Assembly (NCBI GenBank): GCA_015523135.1 | Contig: WAKY01000118.1 | Location: 1 to 12,520 of the forward strand | Source: Candidatus Aciduliprofundum sp. | GTDB lineage: Archaea; Thermoplasmatota; Thermoplasmata; Thermoplasmatales; Aciduliprofundaceae | Length of the DNA stretch: 12,520 bases | Direction: 5' to 3' | In this document: positions 6,568 to 12,520 of the stretch, piece by piece | How positions within the stretch are numbered: the first letter of the stretch is position 1 | How the letters are laid out: each line of letters starts with the position of its first letter | Translations under genes and position numbers: made by a program | Notes under the pieces: model-generated | Told to the model about the DNA's origin: nothing | What the model saw: the letters and a program-made list of their open reading frames with translations, nothing else | Database searches by the model: none

Positions 6568-7398
6568 TTAATGCACCCCCTTCACATATCTATCCATTGC
6601 AAGTCTCTCTTCTTCTCTATACTCAGTCAATCTTGTGAGAAGCTCATCAAAATTCACCTGATGAGCATCAAAATCGGGACCATCTACGCATGCAAATTTT
6701 ATCTCTCCCCCAACGGTCACACGGCAGGCACCACACATACCAGTACCATCCACCATAATTGGATTCAAGCTTGCATCTGTCTTTATTCCATACTTCCTCG
6801 TTATATCGGCAATGAGCTTCATCATTATAACAGGCCCTACAGTGAAAACATAATCTGCCTTACCTCCATTAGCTAGATACTCTTTTAGAACATCCGTGGT
6901 AAAGCCCTTACGCACATAGCTGCCATCATCTGTGGTAATTAACAATTCATCACTAACTTTTCTGAATTCATCCTCCAAAATGACATACTGCTTATTTCTA
7001 AATCCTATTATACTCACCACATGGTTTCCTGCTTCTTTTAATGCACGAGTTACAGCATACCCTATTGGTGCACCTACACCACCGCTTACAACTATGGCAG
7101 TTCCATAATTCTCAATGTGCGTTGGTTTTCCAAGTGGACCTACAATATCCATTATCTTATCCCCAGGCTCATAAGAGCCTAGCTCGTATGTGGTTTTTCC
7201 AACCTCCTGAAAAACAAGCTCAATAGTTCCATCCTCCTTGTGCCACTTGAAAAGAGTCAGTGGAATTCTCTCTCCCTTCTCATGAAGGCGAAGAACTATA
7301 AACTGACCAGCCTTGGCATTCTTTGTGACTAGAGGTGCCTTCACACGAATCCACTTTATATTTGGAGCAAGTACCTTTTTATCTACTATCTCAAACAT
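6568..7398 (-). CDS. sudB: Nfn/sulfide dehydrogenase small subunit (ferredoxin-NAD(P) reductase-like)
   Basis: This flavoprotein subunit, NfnA/SudB, binds FAD, NAD(H) and a [2Fe-2S] cluster and partners the gene that begins one base after its stop. Residues about 1-95 form the FAD-binding barrel (RIPLTLF, 44-50) and about 98-200 the nucleotide domain with VSGGVGAPIG (104-113). The C-terminal cluster segment has C222, C225 and C237 together with D217 in VDGTGMCGAC. An aspartate plus three cysteines is the unusual [2Fe-2S] ligation described for this family, so the missing fourth cysteine is expected. The 276 residues fit Pyrococcus SudB (about 278). No clear Shine-Dalgarno site precedes the ATG at 7398; a candidate TATA element lies at 7429-7440. 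Confidence 0.9.
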   Translation of the reverse strand: MFEIVDKKVLAPNIKWIRVKAPLVTKNAKAGQFIVLRLHEKGERIPLTLFKWHKEDGTIELVFQEVGKTTYELGSYEPGDKIMDIVGPLGKPTHIENYGTAIVVSGGVGAPIGYAVTRALKEAGNHVVSIIGFRNKQYVILEDEFRKVSDELLITTDDGSYVRKGFTTDVLKEYLANGGKADYVFTVGPVIMMKLIADITRKYGIKTDASLNPIMVDGTGMCGACRVTVGGEIKFACVDGPDFDAHQVNFDELLTRLTEYREEERLAMDRYVKGVH

Positions 7399-7428
7399 AG
7401 GGCATCAGACAGGGGATTACAATGAGGG

Positions 7429-7440
7429 ATTTAATAATTT
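7429..7440 (-). promoter_or_regulatory. Candidate promoter of the Nfn/Sud operon
   Basis: On the - strand AAATTATTAAAT is preceded by the purine-rich AGGAAA, a BRE-like context, and is centred about 36 bases before the sudB ATG. This predicts a leader of roughly ten bases. It follows the T-rich tract that ends the upstream operon. Confidence 0.4.
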
Positions 7441-7441
7441 C

Positions 7442-7459
7442 CTAAAGAAAAAGAAAAAT
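7442..7459 (-). terminator. U-rich terminator after the dehydrogenase operon
   Basis: Directly after the stop codon at 7460 the - strand is a pyrimidine run of two T5 blocks and a T3 block separated by single C residues. No hairpin is seen. This fits archaeal U-tract termination and marks the end of the four-gene operon. Confidence 0.45.
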
Positions 7460-8614
7460 TTATCCCATTTGAACTGCCTGTTCCCTCAACTCCCCACGCT
7501 CAAATCTGTATGGGTCGTAGAAGTCAAATGGCAAATTTGTATGACCCTTGGTGATTAAATCGGCCATACCCTCTGCAACCGAAGGAGCTAGCATAAATCC
7601 ATGCCCTGAAAATCCTGCTGCAAGATAGTATCCTTCAATTTCCTTTATCTTTCCTATCACAGCATTATGGTCAGGAGTTTCTGCATAGTAACCGCCCCAC
7701 TGCCTTATTATGGAAATGTGCTTCAAAGCAGGAATTATCCTCGTAAAGTTCTTTGATACTTCTCTCAAGAACTCATATGTTGGTGTCAAATCCCAAGTAG
7801 GTCCATATTTAAGTGCTATGCCTCCTATAAGGCCTCCATTTGCCTTCTGAGTGAAATACGCACCCCCATACTTGAATGATACAACCATAGGTTTTATCTC
7901 ACCAAGCTTAAATGGCTCGCTCACTATTCCCTGATGCTTGTAGGGCTCAATTGGAATATTTAACCCCAATTTTTCGTTGAAAATCTTAGCCCAAGCATTA
8001 GCAGCATTAAGAACTATATCTGCTTTTACCTCTCCTTTGGAGGTTTTTACACCTTCAACTTGTGAATCTTTTACAATAATATCCTTAACTTCCGTGTATT
8101 CATTTATTTCTATACCCATCTTCCTCAATTTTCTTGCCAATCCATAAACTGCAAGGAATGGATTTGCCTTACCATCTGTAGGATTGAATGTGGCTGCTAT
8201 AACCTCACTTATATCCAATGTTGGCACAATTTCCCTCGCTTCTTCCGGAGTTATTACCTTTGATGGCACTCCTAGAGAGTTCTGCAAGGATACATTACGT
8301 TTGAAAGTTTTAACTTCTTTCTCATCATAGAGCAGGAAAAGATATCCGGTTTTAGCCATCTTAAAGTTGGGAAAATCCATTTCATCTCCCAAATTAGTCC
8401 ATTTCTCCACTGCTCTCTTCATCATCTTTATATTTGCTTCATCTCCAAATTGTTGCCTAATACCTGTGCCGCATCGAAATGTTGAGCCAGAACCAATATA
8501 TCTCTTTTCGTAAACTGCTATGTTTTCTACGCCTCTCTTAGCAAGTTCAAAAGCGGTATATAATCCGATGATGCCTCCTCCAATTATGGCTATATCAACC
8601 TTATTCTTCATCAT
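7460..8614 (-). CDS. pdhB: FAD-dependent dehydrogenase beta subunit (DAO family; PdhB-like)
   Basis: This is the catalytic subunit of a dye-linked amino-acid dehydrogenase, most like the L-proline dehydrogenase beta subunit of Thermococcales and related to sarcosine oxidase beta. Numbering from the GTG at 8620, the FAD motif GGGIIG is at 14-19, followed by SGSTFRCGTGIRQQFG (44-59). The substrate and FAD-closing regions are GGYYAETPDHNAVIG (309-323) and AAGFSGHGFMLAPSVAEG (334-351). About 384 residues (43 kDa) agrees with known beta subunits. The start is ambiguous: GTG and three ATG codons stand in a row from 8620 to 8609. GGTGG at 8621-8625 gives the best spacing to the ATG at 8614. The gene overlaps the BFD-like gene by 14-20 bases. 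Proline is the preferred substrate from operon structure; sarcosine, hydroxyproline or other amines cannot be excluded. Confidence 0.85.
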   Translation of the reverse strand: MMKNKVDIAIIGGGIIGLYTAFELAKRGVENIAVYEKRYIGSGSTFRCGTGIRQQFGDEANIKMMKRAVEKWTNLGDEMDFPNFKMAKTGYLFLLYDEKEVKTFKRNVSLQNSLGVPSKVITPEEAREIVPTLDISEVIAATFNPTDGKANPFLAVYGLARKLRKMGIEINEYTEVKDIIVKDSQVEGVKTSKGEVKADIVLNAANAWAKIFNEKLGLNIPIEPYKHQGIVSEPFKLGEIKPMVVSFKYGGAYFTQKANGGLIGGIALKYGPTWDLTPTYEFLREVSKNFTRIIPALKHISIIRQWGGYYAETPDHNAVIGKIKEIEGYYLAAGFSGHGFMLAPSVAEGMADLITKGHTNLPFDFYDPYRFERGELREQAVQMG

Positions 8615-8882
8615 CATCACCCACCAGAATTCGCATTTGAACTGGCTGCGTAGGTATTCTAGTTGGAGGTATACCTATCTCATCATAACTCTTGCCCGTC
8701 TTTCTAGCTATTATTGCAGCTACTAGAGGTATACAGGTTCTACCTTGGCAAGGTCCCATACCAATATGCGTGATTCTCTTGATCATTTCAATATCTGTTA
8801 TGCCTTGATCTATCAAATCTTCAATATCTTTTTGAGTAACATCATTGCACCTGCAAATTATAACCTTGCTTTTATCAACCAT
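8601..8882 (-). CDS. pdhX: BFD-like [2Fe-2S] small subunit (PdhX-like)
   Basis: This small electron-transfer subunit of 93 residues has the bacterioferritin-associated ferredoxin (Fer2_BFD) fold. Its four ligands are C10 and C12 (CRC), C45 and C50 in GPCQGRTC. This pattern is also found at the C-terminus of related alpha subunits of amine dehydrogenases, where the domain is often fused; here it is a separate gene. Its position between the ferredoxin and beta genes matches pdhX of Thermococcus L-proline dehydrogenase. The ATG at 8882 directly follows the ferredoxin stop (TGA then ATG), with GGTGG just upstream inside the previous gene. The protein ends in an acidic DDDEE tail, whose GAT repeats create the stacked start codons of the next gene. 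Confidence 0.87.
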   Translation of the reverse strand: MVDKSKVIICRCNDVTQKDIEDLIDQGITDIEMIKRITHIGMGPCQGRTCIPLVAAIIARKTGKSYDEIGIPPTRIPTQPVQMRILVGDDDEE

Positions 8883-9383
8883 TCAAACCACCACCTTTAT
8901 GGCACGGACTTCCCAAGCAAGTTCCTTTGGCATCTCCACAGTTATCACAGGAGTATCTCCAACACTCTTTTCTCTTGGAATTACAAGGACCACCTTGCCC
9001 TTTCCAACCTCTTCACCTTTGCGATTGAGAAGTATAACTTCATCTCCCCTCTTTGGTATTGGGAGCAACTCATGAGGCATTGTAACACGGGCTTTATCAC
9101 CCTTATATTGAATCATAAAGAATGCTAATCCAGGACAAATTTGAACGCATAGAGAGCAGCCAATACATTTATCATAATTCACCACTGGGATATCATTTGG
9201 GTTATCCATCTTTATTGCATTCACAGGACAAATTTCTTTGCAAGGAGTACATGGTATCCTTTGAGGACACTCTGGAACAGCTACAGGATGCTTACTTTGC
9301 AACCTCTCCTCACTGGGCAACTCAACTTTTTCTTTTAGATCTTCTAAGGTTAAATAACCTCTCTCCAAATATTCTTCAGTCAT
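8883..9383 (-). CDS. pdhF: Ferredoxin-type 2[4Fe-4S] subunit (PdhF-like)
   Basis: This is the electron-transfer subunit of the dehydrogenase complex (166 residues, about 18.5 kDa, close to the 19 kDa gamma subunit of the Thermococcus enzyme). Two cluster motifs are visible. The second is regular: C73, C76, C79, C83-P in CIGCSLCVQICP. The first is C45, C48, C52-P with an extra cysteine at C39 in place of the usual position two residues before C45. That gives an x5 gap in CPQRIPCTPC. Residues about 110-166 are a beta-rich tail of unknown role. The ATG at 9383 overlaps the end of the alpha gene by eight bases and uses AGGTGAT inside that gene as its ribosome binding site, so translation is probably coupled. 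Confidence 0.88.
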   Translation of the reverse strand: MTEEYLERGYLTLEDLKEKVELPSEERLQSKHPVAVPECPQRIPCTPCKEICPVNAIKMDNPNDIPVVNYDKCIGCSLCVQICPGLAFFMIQYKGDKARVTMPHELLPIPKRGDEVILLNRKGEEVGKGKVVLVIPREKSVGDTPVITVEMPKELAWEVRAIKVVV

Positions 9384-10812
9384 TTATCATCACCTTCTTT
9401 AAACCTTCAAGTATGTGCTTCCCAAATGGACCGCTGCGGAATTCTTCCAGGTCTTTCTGAGCCTTCTTTATCTCATCATAAACTTGTAGAGGTGCTTTAC
9501 CAACAAGCAACGCAGCTGATAATCCTGCTATTTTACCCTCAAGCATAGCAGTTGTAGCCTCTTCTATACCAGATGAATCCCCAGCAACAAATAAACCACG
9601 AACCGTTGTTTCCATTCTCTCATCATGACGCACAACATAACCACTAAGCTCTCTAGCATATGTAATCTGTGCCCCCGCCTGATGCAGAAGCTCTATGCTG
9701 GGTCTTAACCCTACAGCAAGAGCAATAACATCAACATCATAAACCTTCTCTGTGCCAGGTATTGGTTGCCAGTTCTCATCTATTTGTGCTACAACAGCTC
9801 TTTCTACCTTTCCATCTCCCTCTGCACGAAGGATAGTATGTCTCGTGTAAATGGGTATACCCAACCTACGAACCTTTGCAGCATGAACAAAGTATGCACC
9901 TATTCTAGGCATAGCTTCAACAATAGCAACTACATTTACTCCCGCCTGTTTTAATTGATAAGCAAGAATAACACCAACATTCCCAGCACCTACTATGAGA
10001 ACCCTCTTTCCAGGCTCTATTCCATAGGTATTCATGAGAGTTTGTATGGCTCCTGCACCATACACGCCAGGCAAATCATTATTCTCAAATGGAATCATCT
10101 TTTCCATAGCTCCAGTAGCAACGACTACCGCCTTACCATGAAACTCATGGAGCTTTTTGTTTTTCTCAACGGCAACTACCAGCTTCTCTCCATTATTATC
10201 AAATATGCCTATTGCAGATGTTTCAAGATGAATTTCCACTCCATTCTTCTTGGCTTCATCCGCTAAAATTTCGGCAATCTTTATGCCTCTAACCCCAGCA
10301 AACTGTTCTCTCTTACCAAAGAATTTGTGAGTTTGCTTTACAAGTTGTCCACCAAGTATGGGCTGCTCATCTATCAAAAGCACTTTTGCACCTTTCTCCG
10401 CTGCCTTTATACCTGCCATCAATCCTGCAGGCCCTCCACCAATGATAACAATATCACCATAATGCTTCTCAGCCTCTTTCCATTGTGGCGCTTTATAATC
10501 TCTAGGCAATGGCTGAGAGCCTCTCTGTCTCTCAACTCTCATACCATCTTCCACAAGAGTTATGCACGTCCTCGTATTTGGAATGCCATTAACAACCATT
10601 AAACATGAGGAGCATTTTCCTATAGCGCAGAAAAGGCCGCGAGGTCTCTGCTTTTCGGTGCTGTAATTTAAAACCCTTATACCTGCTGCATGCAAAGCTT
10701 CGGCAATTGGCTCACCTTCATATGCTTCAATAGGCTTACCTTCAAAGTAAATTGTAACTTTTTTGCCTCTTCTTTTGGTAAAATCTATTACTGGATGCTC
10801 TTCAAGTCTCAT
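9376..10812 (-). CDS. pdhA: FAD/[2Fe-2S] dehydrogenase alpha subunit (PdhA-like)
   Basis: This is the NADH-dehydrogenase-like subunit of the heterotetrameric dehydrogenase, homologous to sarcosine oxidase alpha N-terminal parts and to HcnAB-type proteins. Residues about 18-95 are a Fer2_4 domain with C62, C67, C70 and C83 ligating [2Fe-2S]. A disulfide-reductase-like flavoprotein follows, with GGGPAG (125-130) for FAD, GAGNVG (275-280) for a second nucleotide and the closing VAGDSSGIEEA (409-419). The 478 residues (about 52 kDa) match the alpha subunit of Thermococcus proline dehydrogenase. The C-terminal BFD domain found fused in some relatives is absent and supplied by the separate gene at 8601-8882. 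AGGTGAT at 10816-10822 precedes the ATG. It is the first gene of the operon, divergent from the PRC-barrel gene. Confidence 0.88.
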   Translation of the reverse strand: MRLEEHPVIDFTKRRGKKVTIYFEGKPIEAYEGEPIAEALHAAGIRVLNYSTEKQRPRGLFCAIGKCSSCLMVVNGIPNTRTCITLVEDGMRVERQRGSQPLPRDYKAPQWKEAEKHYGDIVIIGGGPAGLMAGIKAAEKGAKVLLIDEQPILGGQLVKQTHKFFGKREQFAGVRGIKIAEILADEAKKNGVEIHLETSAIGIFDNNGEKLVVAVEKNKKLHEFHGKAVVVATGAMEKMIPFENNDLPGVYGAGAIQTLMNTYGIEPGKRVLIVGAGNVGVILAYQLKQAGVNVVAIVEAMPRIGAYFVHAAKVRRLGIPIYTRHTILRAEGDGKVERAVVAQIDENWQPIPGTEKVYDVDVIALAVGLRPSIELLHQAGAQITYARELSGYVVRHDERMETTVRGLFVAGDSSGIEEATTAMLEGKIAGLSAALLVGKAPLQVYDEIKKAQKDLEEFRSGPFGKHILEGLKKVMIND

Positions 10813-10815
10813 TTA

Positions 10816-10822
10816 ATCACCT
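10816..10822 (-). promoter_or_regulatory. Shine-Dalgarno site of pdhA
   Basis: On the - strand AGGTGAT ends three bases before the ATG at 10812, with the GGTG core five bases away. This confirms that start. The overlapping TTTTTATAG resembles a TATA box but is too close to the ATG to serve this gene. Confidence 0.6.
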
Positions 10823-10843
10823 ATAAAAACGGATATCCCATTC

Positions 10844-10854
10844 TTTTATTTATT
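10844..10854 (-). promoter_or_regulatory. Promoter (TATA box) of the pdh operon
   Basis: On the - strand AATAAATAAAA follows the purine-rich AGAAAG, a TFB element candidate. It is centred 37 bases upstream of the pdhA ATG, predicting a start near 10824 and a leader of about 12 bases that holds the ribosome binding site. Confidence 0.45.
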
Positions 10855-10889
10855 CTTTCTGCTAGTACATTAAATTAAATGTGAGAAAA

Positions 10890-10898
10890 TTTAAATAA
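10890..10898 (+). promoter_or_regulatory. Promoter (TATA box) of the PRC-barrel gene
   Basis: TTTAAATAA follows GAGAAAA, together a good BRE/TATA pair, centred about 35 bases before the ATG at 10929. It faces away from the pdh promoter about 40 bases to its left, so the 116-base gap 10813-10928 is a compact divergent control region. Confidence 0.55.
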
Positions 10899-10928
10899 TA
10901 GCAAGGTAATACTCCTTAGGGATCAAAA

Positions 10929-11174
10929 ATGATGACGGAGGTAACTGAACTTATAGGACTTGAGATATATACGGATAAGGGTTATCTTTTGGGTACCATA
11001 AAGGATGTCTTGCTGGATGTAAATGACCAGATAATATACGGGCTCTATATAGAAAAGAGCAATCCTCTTCTCGTAGAGGATGGTGTGCCCGTTGTGGTAC
11101 CCTATCGCTGGGTTAAGGCTGTGGGAGATGTTATTCTTCTGAAGAAATTCCCATCTTATGTGAATGTAACATAA
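10929..11174 (+). CDS. PRC-barrel domain protein
   Basis: This protein of 81 residues is a single PRC-barrel, a small beta-barrel named after the photosynthetic reaction centre H subunit. Visible hallmarks are the opening LIGLEIYTDKGYLLGTIKDVLLD (8-30), the central strand IIYGLYIE (35-42) and the closing VPYRWVKAVGDVILL (57-71). Stand-alone archaeal PRC-barrel proteins include the CdpB family, which links to the FtsZ-SepF division ring in haloarchaea; that role here is only a suggestion. Two ATG codons stand in tandem at 10929 and 10932, with a weak AGGGAT site upstream. Its stop codon abuts the stop of the convergent gltX gene with no spacer. Confidence 0.85.
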   Translation: MMTEVTELIGLEIYTDKGYLLGTIKDVLLDVNDQIIYGLYIEKSNPLLVEDGVPVVVPYRWVKAVGDVILLKKFPSYVNVT

Positions 11175-12520
11175 TTATCTATGAGCAAAATAACCCACTA
11201 ATTCTCTATCCTTGTATATTTTTGTAAATCCAAACCTCTCAAACTGTACTATTTCATTTATGCTATTCTCCACATATTTCTCTGCATATCCCTCCAAGAT
11301 TTTACCATCCGGCATGTAAACCTTGCAAGGTAGGGAATCCCTTGGTACCCAGTGTACAATCTTTGCACCACTCTTAACAATGTTCAAATCATTGCCTGCA
11401 TATTCTAAATATCCTTCTCTCTTTACCACATTGCAAAGATCTTTGAGACGAAATATCTCGCCATTTTCTATTTTCTCCCAATCTTCCATGGTTACGAAAA
11501 TTTTTATTGGAGAGAAAAGTTTGTATTCTCTAAATCCCATATCTATGTTAGGATGCAATGGAGCTTTTCCTTCTATTTCCTCCACCCCTTTTATTTCAAC
11601 TTCTTTTGGATTCCAAACGAAGAAGTATCTCTTTGCCTTAGACTCCACAAGCTCACGATTATAAGCATACAGCGTATCCCAAGAGAACTCAATATCCACT
11701 TCCTTTAGCCCAACTTGGATCCAGTATTTTCTTATTGCCTCAGGTTCTATGCCACGCTTTGCTAACGCCCTTAGAGTTCCGAGACGCGGGTCATCCCAAC
11801 CTATGTACTTGCCCTTTTTTATACCTTCCTTAATGAGCGATGTTTTCAGTATAGTATCTCGCATAGTGACCCAACCATAATGAATGTAAACAGGTTTTTT
11901 CCAACCGAAGTAATCATAGAGGTACATTTGCCTGTAAGTATTGTTGAGGTGGTCTTTACCGCGAAGTACATGGGTCAATTGTAGCTCATGATCATCCACA
12001 GCCACAGAGAAATTCATGAGTGGATAAACAATATACCTGTCACCCAAACGAGGATGCTCAACATCTTTTATTATACGAAAAGCTGCCCAATCCCTTATAG
12101 CCGGATTGGGATGCTGTAAATCTGTTTTCACAGCATAAACTGCTTCTCCTTCATCGTAATCTCCTGAGAGCATTTTATCCCATCTCTCCAAGTGCTCTTC
12201 TGGAGGTAAATCTCTATCCTTAGTGGGCTTACCCTCACTCTTCAATCTTCTCCATTCTTCCGCTGGCACTGTAGTTATATACGCCTTGCCCATCTCAAGC
12301 AATTTTTTGGCGTAATCGTAGTAGAGCTCGAATCGATCACTCTGAATTACAATTTCATGCACCTTCACTCCAAGCCATTCTAAATCTTCAGGGATCATAT
12401 CATAAGCTTCTGGCAAGATATTATGAGGATTCGTATCCTCTATTCTCAGAAAGAGCGTTCCGCCGTATCTCTTCACATACTCATCGTTCAAAATTGCCAT
12501 TCTTGATTGACCAAGGTGCA
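11175..12520 (-). CDS. gltX: Glutamyl-tRNA synthetase, archaeal GlnRS-like type (5' end outside the window)
   Basis: This class I synthetase charges tRNA-Glu and, in archaea, usually also tRNA-Gln for later amidation by GatDE. The frame is open to the window edge, so the 5' end is missing. The ATG at 12500 is internal, because codons before it read HLGQSR, the HIGH motif region. Numbering from that Met, conserved parts are FLRIEDTNP (17-25), HPNPAIRDWAAFRI (130-143), LRGKDH (179-184), the KMSKS-equivalent LKTSLI (218-223) and WDDPRLGTLRAL (235-246). A GlnRS-type beta-barrel anticodon domain fills about 295-441. Two signature positions are unusual: the second His of HIGH is Gln, and the second Lys of KMSKS is Leu. 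The archaeal family often deviates here, so activity is still expected. Confidence 0.93.
   Translation of the reverse strand, partial: HLGQSRMAILNDEYVKRYGGTLFLRIEDTNPHNILPEAYDMIPEDLEWLGVKVHEIVIQSDRFELYYDYAKKLLEMGKAYITTVPAEEWRRLKSEGKPTKDRDLPPEEHLERWDKMLSGDYDEGEAVYAVKTDLQHPNPAIRDWAAFRIIKDVEHPRLGDRYIVYPLMNFSVAVDDHELQLTHVLRGKDHLNNTYRQMYLYDYFGWKKPVYIHYGWVTMRDTILKTSLIKEGIKKGKYIGWDDPRLGTLRALAKRGIEPEAIRKYWIQVGLKEVDIEFSWDTLYAYNRELVESKAKRYFFVWNPKEVEIKGVEEIEGKAPLHPNIDMGFREYKLFSPIKIFVTMEDWEKIENGEIFRLKDLCNVVKREGYLEYAGNDLNIVKSGAKIVHWVPRDSLPCKVYMPDGKILEGYAEKYVENSINEIVQFERFGFTKIYKDRELVGYFAHR

Noticed and set aside
7313..7558. A + strand open frame spanning the gap between sudB and pdhB
   Set aside because: It covers the ends of two real genes on the other strand and a T-rich terminator region, and has low-complexity lysine and asparagine content with no motif.
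8745..9460. Several + strand open frames of 76-127 codons inside the dehydrogenase genes
   Set aside because: They are antisense to well-supported conserved proteins, are mutually overlapping and lack family features.
7460..10812. Sarcosine oxidase or hydrogen cyanide synthase assignment for the four-gene cluster
   Set aside because: Individual subunits are homologous. The separate ferredoxin and BFD genes, the A-F-X-B order and the sizes match the Thermococcus L-proline dehydrogenase better. Substrate remains unproven.
10821..10829. TTTTTATAG on the - strand as the pdhA TATA box
   Set aside because: It is only about 10-17 bases from the ATG, so transcription would begin inside the gene and lose the AGGTGAT site. 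The element at 10844-10854 fits better.
1..12520. tRNA, rRNA, CRISPR array, insertion sequence or long repeats
   Set aside because: I looked for clover-leaf arms, regularly spaced repeats, transposase motifs and terminal inverted repeats in the short gaps and saw none. The gaps are too small to hold most of them.

Overview
The window reads as a chromosomal segment of a euryarchaeon of the Thermoplasmatota type, possibly an Aciduliprofundum/DHVE2-like peptide fermenter. The lineage rests on the EF-1alpha protein, which resembles Thermoplasma EF-1alpha along its whole length, on the archaeal EF-1alpha/uS10 pair, a DacZ-type diadenylate cyclase, an archaeal GlnRS-like GluRS, A+T-rich TATA/BRE promoters and Shine-Dalgarno sites such as GGAGGT. 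The exact genus is inference from memory. Coding density is very high: no gap between genes exceeds about 120 bases, and I see no RNA gene, insertion sequence, CRISPR array or other mobile element.

Layout. (1) Bases 1-1700, + strand: a possible C-terminal tail of an upstream gene, then EF-1alpha and ribosomal protein uS10. (2) Bases 1697-5086, - strand: a tight five-gene operon read from right to left. It runs from an IMPase-family phosphatase through NAD kinase, a JAMM/MPN+ metalloprotease and a Trax/translin-family RNase to the c-di-AMP synthase DacZ. The first four genes are joined by three 4-base stop/start overlaps that use ATG, GTG and TTG in turn. (3) Bases 5136-7398, - strand: the two subunits of an Nfn/sulfide-dehydrogenase-type flavin and iron-sulfur NAD(P)H:ferredoxin oxidoreductase. 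(4) Bases 7460-10812, - strand: a four-gene dehydrogenase cluster (FAD/[2Fe-2S] alpha, ferredoxin, BFD-like [2Fe-2S], DAO-type FAD beta). Its order and subunit sizes match the heterotetrameric dye-linked L-proline dehydrogenase (pdhAFXB) of Thermococcales. (5) Bases 10929-11174, + strand: a small PRC-barrel protein, divergent from the dehydrogenase operon. (6) Bases 11175-12520, - strand: glutamyl-tRNA synthetase, cut by the window edge.

How the genes may work together. Regions 3 and 4 form a redox block. The dehydrogenase would take electrons from an amino acid, probably proline, through FAD and several Fe-S clusters, and the Nfn/Sud enzyme exchanges electrons between NADH, NADPH and ferredoxin. 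This suits amino-acid fermentation or sulfur reduction, but the coupling is inferred. Region 2 combines NAD(P) pool control (NAD kinase next to a likely NADP phosphatase), c-di-AMP synthesis, a JAMM protease and an RNase. This is the most intriguing grouping in the window, because these activities would be made from one mRNA. Regions 1, 5 and 6 are housekeeping, with the PRC-barrel protein a candidate cell-division factor. Both convergent gene pairs (uS10/dacZ and PRC-barrel/gltX) meet with overlapping or abutting stop codons.
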